Part shown: piece by piece, positions 12,135 to 16,363 of the stretch
How the letters are laid out: each line of letters begins with the position of its first letter
How positions within the stretch are numbered: the stretch's first letter is position 1
Assembly (NCBI RefSeq): GCF_001949145.1
Contig: NW_019091677.1
Span: 173,649-190,011 of the forward strand
Source: Acanthaster planci
Taxonomy: Eukaryota > Echinodermata > Asteroidea > Valvatida > Acanthasteridae
Direction of reading: 5' to 3'
Length of the DNA stretch: 16,363 nt
Notes under the pieces: generated by a model
Database searches by the model: none
What the model was told of the DNA's origin: nothing
The model's input: only the letters and a program-made list of their open reading frames with translations
Program-made: the position numbers and the translations under genes

Positions 12135-13975
12135 TATAGGTTTCCCCGGTCAATTTTGGAAAATGTGTACGTGGATTTGTAATAGCAGCCTTCGTCTTCG
12201 AGCGAAATAAAACAATTCAAATCCCCGTTTCTATTTAACAAATATAAATTCTATTTCAAGGAGGGTGCCTTCAATCGTATAGAGTCACCGTTCAATTTCC
12301 TTATATTGCATCGGTTTAGTATGTTGACATTTATTTTTGCGCGAAATTGAATGTACTTCCGCAATCTTGAATTCATCTTAATTCGAACACAATCTATTTC
12401 GTAAAATATCTATAGGCGATTTTGCGCGAAGCGTTATTTAACATATGCCTGGTAACGAATTGGAATTCGTTTGTGCGCTAACAGAAGTTACATTCTTAGA
12501 GGTGTTTATACAAATAGTTTAGTGGTTAATGTTTGAATATTCATGACTAAAATAAACCATTCAAGTTGCCTTTGGTAACAGAGCGACTATTGTAAGAATC
12601 CCATATAAACACCGACTCTGATGAGGGAACCTTCCTTCCTCTGCCACAAACGCATGATGCGAAGTAAGAGTTAACACATGCTTTCTTGCAATGGCTGAAC
12701 GAAGGAGACACAGAAAAAAATCTCAGACCTTGAACGGAATCGCCTCATTGATGCCTGTGAGGATGTCAACGCTGACTATCTCCAGGTAGCAAATACGTTG
12801 GTCATCAAACACTCAACAGCCAGATCAATTGTTGCTGTATATCTTAGAGATGGTCGTCATAACAAGCTGCCACTAGGAGGACCCCAAAACTAGAAGGTTG
12901 ACGAAGACATGAAGATGTCCTTCTGCGTTATATAGATGATAACCCCCTCCTAACTTTACAACTCAATGATCACCTGCGAACCGAATCTTCCCGATAAGCC
13001 CTTCGTGACTACCAGCACCATCGCCAGAACTCTAGATGGTATGTATCTAACTCGAAAGCTAACGAAAGATGTTCCCGAACAGAGAAATTCGCCGCGGGTA
13101 TTACATGAAAGAGTCAGATATAGCGCGCTGTATTCAACGACAAGACTGGGTATTATGGACCCGTCGGTCTCACGGCCGTGGTCACGGTCCTCGTGGAGAG
13201 CCAGCAAGGCGAGTCGTTCATGACCAGAGAGGCAAGAAAGTCAATATCACGTTTGCCATTTCTGGTGAAGTTGGACTTGTGGCTCACGGAATATCATCGG
13301 ATACTGTGACGAGAGAAACGTTTGAGTTCCTAGCGACAATAGTACTGTACAAGAATGCGATATGCCATTCCCAGCTGGTGAACGAATACCGGTAAATCTG
13401 ATATATAACAACGCTCGGCCTCAAATCCGAGTCGAACTACCCCTTCACGCCGACAACTTTACCATCAAGCTGCAATTACCCCATATTCACCATTTTTGAA
13501 TCTGACAGAAATGGCACAGAGACTCAGCTTTCAAGGCGGAAGTGAAGCACACACCGGGATTTACTGAATAGCAGGCCAGATTTGGAGACAAAGCCGCCAG
13601 AGTCCAAACTGGTGTAAACTTGCAAGTATGGACTCTCTCCCGGTCTCCAGGAAGTGGCTGCACTCAACATTGGCGAGATGACACCTGCAAAGTGCACAGC
13701 CTGATACAACCATGCTCAGACGTATCTCCCTCGATGCCTTGCCAGACAGATCACTGATGTGGATTAAAATGATAAAATGAGAGAGGACTTTACTAAATAA
13801 AAAAAGAATCCAAAAAGTCTTAAACTCTCTTTGCGAGAACCACGACAAGTTACATTTCCCTAACATCCTAACAAAATCTTTTCATTTTGTTCAGATTATT
13901 TTGGTAACATTTCATTTGTGTACACTGTTATAAAGACCTTGATTTATATATAGTTTGATAACAAACACACTATAA
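12135..13975 (+). mobile_element. IS630/Tc1-like DNA transposon relic
   Basis: This is an 1841-bp element: a 5' non-coding region of about 510 bp, a broken transposase gene (12691 to about 13760), and a 3' non-coding region ending in AGTTTGATAACAAACACAC with TATAA. The outermost bases TATAG and CTATA are complementary, consistent with short inverted termini and TA target preference of the IS630-Tc1-mariner group. Boundaries come from comparison with the deletion derivative at 11556-12112. Confidence 0.65.
12691..13760 (+). pseudogene. IS630/Tc1-like DDE transposase pseudogene
   Basis: Conceptual translation in shifting frames shows an N-terminal helix-turn-helix segment (DLERNRLIDACED, then STARSIVAVYLRDG), a connector (TLQLNDHLRTE, TSTIARTLDGM) and an RNase-H-like catalytic part (LWTRRSHGR, GEPARRVVHDQRGK, NITFAISGEVGLVAHG, LIYNNARP). 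By eye about 350 codons were once present, normal for the family. Breaks: a frame change in the A-run at 12712-12720, an in-frame TAG near 12890, further frame changes near 12900-12990 and 13130, a stop near 13393, and more stops beyond 13490. The family's second catalytic Asp in the YDNARP-type motif reads Asn (13407-13409). The segment expected to hold the first Asp, just before LWTRRSHG, looks deleted. The gene cannot be active. Confidence 0.85.
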
Positions 13976-15230
13976 TTCTTCATGAGTTACATTACTGTCA
14001 TTATCAAAGTGGTGTCTTGATTTAACCCTGTATATTCTAATCAGATCGAACGCATATTTTGCCGGTTTGAATTACAGCAAATGAATATGAATACTCAATA
14101 CCGATGATTTACGGTGAAAGACAGATTTTCGGTGAATAAGACTGCACATTAGTTACAATTGGCAACAAATACGTCAAATCGAAGTACCAATTACTTATTT
14201 GTAACCTCTTAAATGAAATGTAGGCCTAATGCACATTCATTTATTTGAAGGATGCAAAACGAAATGAAACCAGGTTTCTGGTCGTTTTCAAAATCTACGC
14301 TAAATTGAAATTTTATTTTAAAAATTAGATCGCGCACTATTTCGCCGAAATTGGTCGAGAAATAGATATCTAGGAAAAGGTACATGGAGATCCCCGTGCA
14401 ACCTAGTAAAAAATATCGATGCTGTAGTTGGTGCTCAAAACGGAATGACATAGTCAACCGGTGAACAAACCCAGTTTGTGTGGCACTGACCCTTCAGTGT
14501 ATTGCAGCATGGACCGCATCAGGTTATCTAAGATTAAAACGACTCACATAAATCTTCAAGGACAAACAAGAAATCAAATTGCAAGTACCAACCAAGGTGA
14601 CACATTTGTTGAGAAAACTCAGGTCCAGGGTTTGCCTACGTTGCTTGAGTGTATTGAAAGATGACGCATATCCTGTGATTACCACACTGTTGCCAAGGCC
14701 ACAGTAGAATTTTCCTGGAACGTGCTCGATGCGCTCCATTTGAGGTGCAGATATTGACTTGACCTAGGAAAAGTCCGAAGAAGACTGGGTTTTGCAACGG
14801 AACAATAAAGCGGTTGCTTGAGATCCATTTGTTGTTGCATTTAAGCCTGAATACGTTGTATTCCCTAAATACGATTTAGTTTAGAAACAACATTGTCAGA
14901 AGTTGGAGTGAGTGTTAATTGTAACCTTAAAAGATCTGGGATATTTTGGACCATCGATTTTTTTTAAGACTCGACATGCAACTCAATCTGGAATTTGGTT
15001 TTGCTGTTTTTGTCATTTGAAGTTCAAGGCTACGCGCGTGCCAGCCCATGTGCATTGAGTCCGGCAGTTTCGGCTGACCTATCCCGGGAAAACGGACCTC
15101 CATTAAAATAACAGAATAACAAAATAATTCTCATGGTTGGCGACTGTTCCCGATGGGGGGAATGAGATGGTTCCTAATCGGTCAAAACAGACTGTTTCTT
15201 TGACGTCAAAGTAAGGAATAGTTCATGTAG
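13976..15230. other. Spacer without an assigned gene
   Basis: Facing ORFs of 67 to 82 codons at 14209-14739 match nothing I recognise. Near 15130-15160 the string ATTCTCATGGTTGGCGACTG resembles the junction between an LTR end and a primer-binding site, but I cannot find a matching LTR start upstream. Confidence 0.4.
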
Positions 15231-15972
15231 TATGGTTCAGTGTTTGTCTCCGAGTCTGCGGAGAAAAATGCAGATACATTCCTGAGATCCGACAGTGGAA
15301 CTAACTTGGTCGGTGCAGAGCGAGAGATGAGGCAGGAGATAGAGAAATGGAACCAAGCCAAGATTGACTCCAGCCTAAAGCAGAAAGGTATACAGTGGGA
15401 GTTCAACTGCCCGTTGGCCTCTTACCACGGTGGAGCCTGGGAAAGGCTCATCCACTCAACACGGAAGGTGTTGTACGGCGTTATGAAGTAACAGCCAATC
15501 AAGATCGATAATGAAGGCCTCCAGACACTATTCTGCAGAGGGCATTCTGAACAGTAGGCCTAGACCCATCACCAGGACTTCAAACGACCATATTGGTGAA
15601 GAAGCACTTGCCCCCAACCATCTGCTGCGCCCGGATTCCTACCAATGACCACCACCTGGCATCGTCGTCAAAGAAGACGTGTACTTGAAGAGGAAGTGGA
15701 GGCAGGTGAAGTATCTGACCGACGTCTTCTGGCGCAGATGGAGCCGCGAGTACCTGGTTAGATTACAGGAGCAGCAGAAGTGGTACAATGAGACTCGGAA
15801 CATCAAGGTTGGAGATGTGGTCGTTGTCGTGATTAGCAACCTCGTACAGAACAGATGGCCCATGGGACGAGTCATTGAGGCTACTCCGAGTGAGGACGGT
15901 TTGTTGAGAAGCGCAACAGTACACACATGTTCGTCAGAACTGAGGAGGCCCATCACCAAGTTGTGCCTCTAG
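15231..15972 (+). pseudogene. BEL/Pao retroelement pol 3' end: integrase C-terminal part and DUF5641
   Basis: The first piece (about 15240-15491) carries the integrase landmarks RSDSGTNLVGAERE, holding the second catalytic Asp, and YHGGAWERL, holding the catalytic Glu. The first Asp, the zinc-binding region and all of gag, protease and reverse transcriptase are missing. The last piece (15679-15972) is the DUF5641 domain typical of BEL/Pao pol ends, with [32 protein letters not shown] and a closing RRPITKLCL just before the natural stop. Breaks: TAG at 15228-15230 upstream, TAA at 15489-15491, a frame change near 15530-15543, and TGA at 15646-15648. It is an old, inactive endogenous copy. Confidence 0.88.
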
Positions 15973-16129
15973 CTGGAAGCAGACTAGCCACCCTCGGATC
16001 CAAGTGCTTCAGATCAGACTGTTATTCGCAGTAACCTTGAACCAGTGTCTTATGATTACTTTAGTATGCTAAGCTTAATAATTGTAGTTGTTGTAGTAAT
16101 TGCTCCTGACCTTTGGTCCCACAAGTACG

Positions 16130-16211
16130 GAGCCGGGATGTTGTGAGATTATTAAGTGTGCACGTAAGTTCGACAGAGGGCGCTTGACAAAGCACGCAAT
16201 CAGGATCCCAA
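16130..16211 (+). mobile_element. Polypurine-like tract and start of a BEL/Pao 3' LTR
   Basis: GGAGCCGGGA (16129-16138) followed by TGTTGTGAGATTATTAAG is what is expected where a polypurine tract meets the 5' end of an LTR, about 165 bp after the pol stop. Only about 70 bp of the LTR remain. It then runs into GGGTGCACC, the terminus of another repeat, so the LTR was interrupted or truncated by that insertion. No second LTR is visible. Confidence 0.5.
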
Positions 16212-16363
16212 GGGTGCACCACTACAAATAAATCTCCATACTTCACAAACATTTTAAAAATACTCACAACTCTCACAGGTGTTCAGGCTGCACAGAAAAA
16301 TGATGTTCCACAGGTCCTCTTTCATTTTCCTTTCAATTTTCGGGGGGTTGACCAATGAATTTT
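16212..16363 (-). mobile_element. GGGTGCACCC repeat, copy Y (partial, runs off the edge)
   Basis: This is the reverse complement of the right part of copy X (about 10310-10477): same GGGTGCACC end, same TACAAATAAAT, CACAACTCTCA, GGCTGCACAGAAAAATGATG and GGTTGACC blocks. Identity is about 90% by eye apart from a 22-bp gap in Y. The copy continues beyond the window. It sits inside the BEL/Pao LTR remnant, so it inserted later than that retroelement. Confidence 0.75.

Noticed and set aside
11556-12645. The two 520-bp direct repeats as LTRs of a retrotransposon
   Set aside because: Only about 70 bp lies between them, no TG...CA ends are seen, and the 3' sharing with 13952-13975 fits a deletion derivative of a DNA transposon better.
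14209-14739. ORFs of 67 to 82 codons facing each other
   Set aside because: No motif of a known protein or transposon; length is within chance expectation for several kilobases of sequence.

Overview
The window is nuclear DNA from a multicellular animal. Its only clear host gene is a cytoplasmic poly(A)-binding protein (PABPC1/pAbp type) on the minus strand, split by GT-AG introns. The protein is very close to animal PABPC1. The intron load, AT-rich spacers and repeat mix (piggyBac-like MITEs, an IS630/Tc1-like transposon, a BEL/Pao retroelement, a tRNA-derived SINE) fit an invertebrate, perhaps a marine deuterostome. The species cannot be fixed from sequence alone.

Region 1 to 4355 (minus strand) holds eight PABP coding exons that join in frame into about 493 residues: all four RRMs and most of the proline-rich linker. 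The C-terminal MLLE domain lies beyond the left edge. An in-frame stop just upstream of the ATG fixes the start, and a strong splice acceptor before it implies a 5' UTR intron. Intron 2 carries a tRNA-derived SINE. Intron 4 carries one complete and one truncated piggyBac-like MITE, joined head to tail through a single TTAA.

Region 4356 to 6009 should contain the PABP 5' UTR and promoter, which I could not place, followed by a third copy of the same MITE (503 bp, TTAA on both sides). Region 6010 to 10020 has no recognisable gene. It holds a degenerate GGTAC-centred repeat cluster, T-tracts and small palindromes.

Region 10021 to 16363 is a graveyard of mobile elements. A 457-bp repeat ending in GGGTGCACCC reappears inverted at the right edge. 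Between the copies lie an unassigned 186-codon ORF behind a TATA-like box, a GC-rich hairpin, a non-autonomous deletion derivative directly beside its transposase-bearing parent, and a broken BEL/Pao retroelement end whose LTR is interrupted by the inverted repeat copy.

I see no CRISPR array, defence island, operon or other new multi-gene system. The most interesting content is the transposon record: the MITE-and-parent pair, the TTAA-sharing tandem MITEs, and nested insertions in and near an essential gene.
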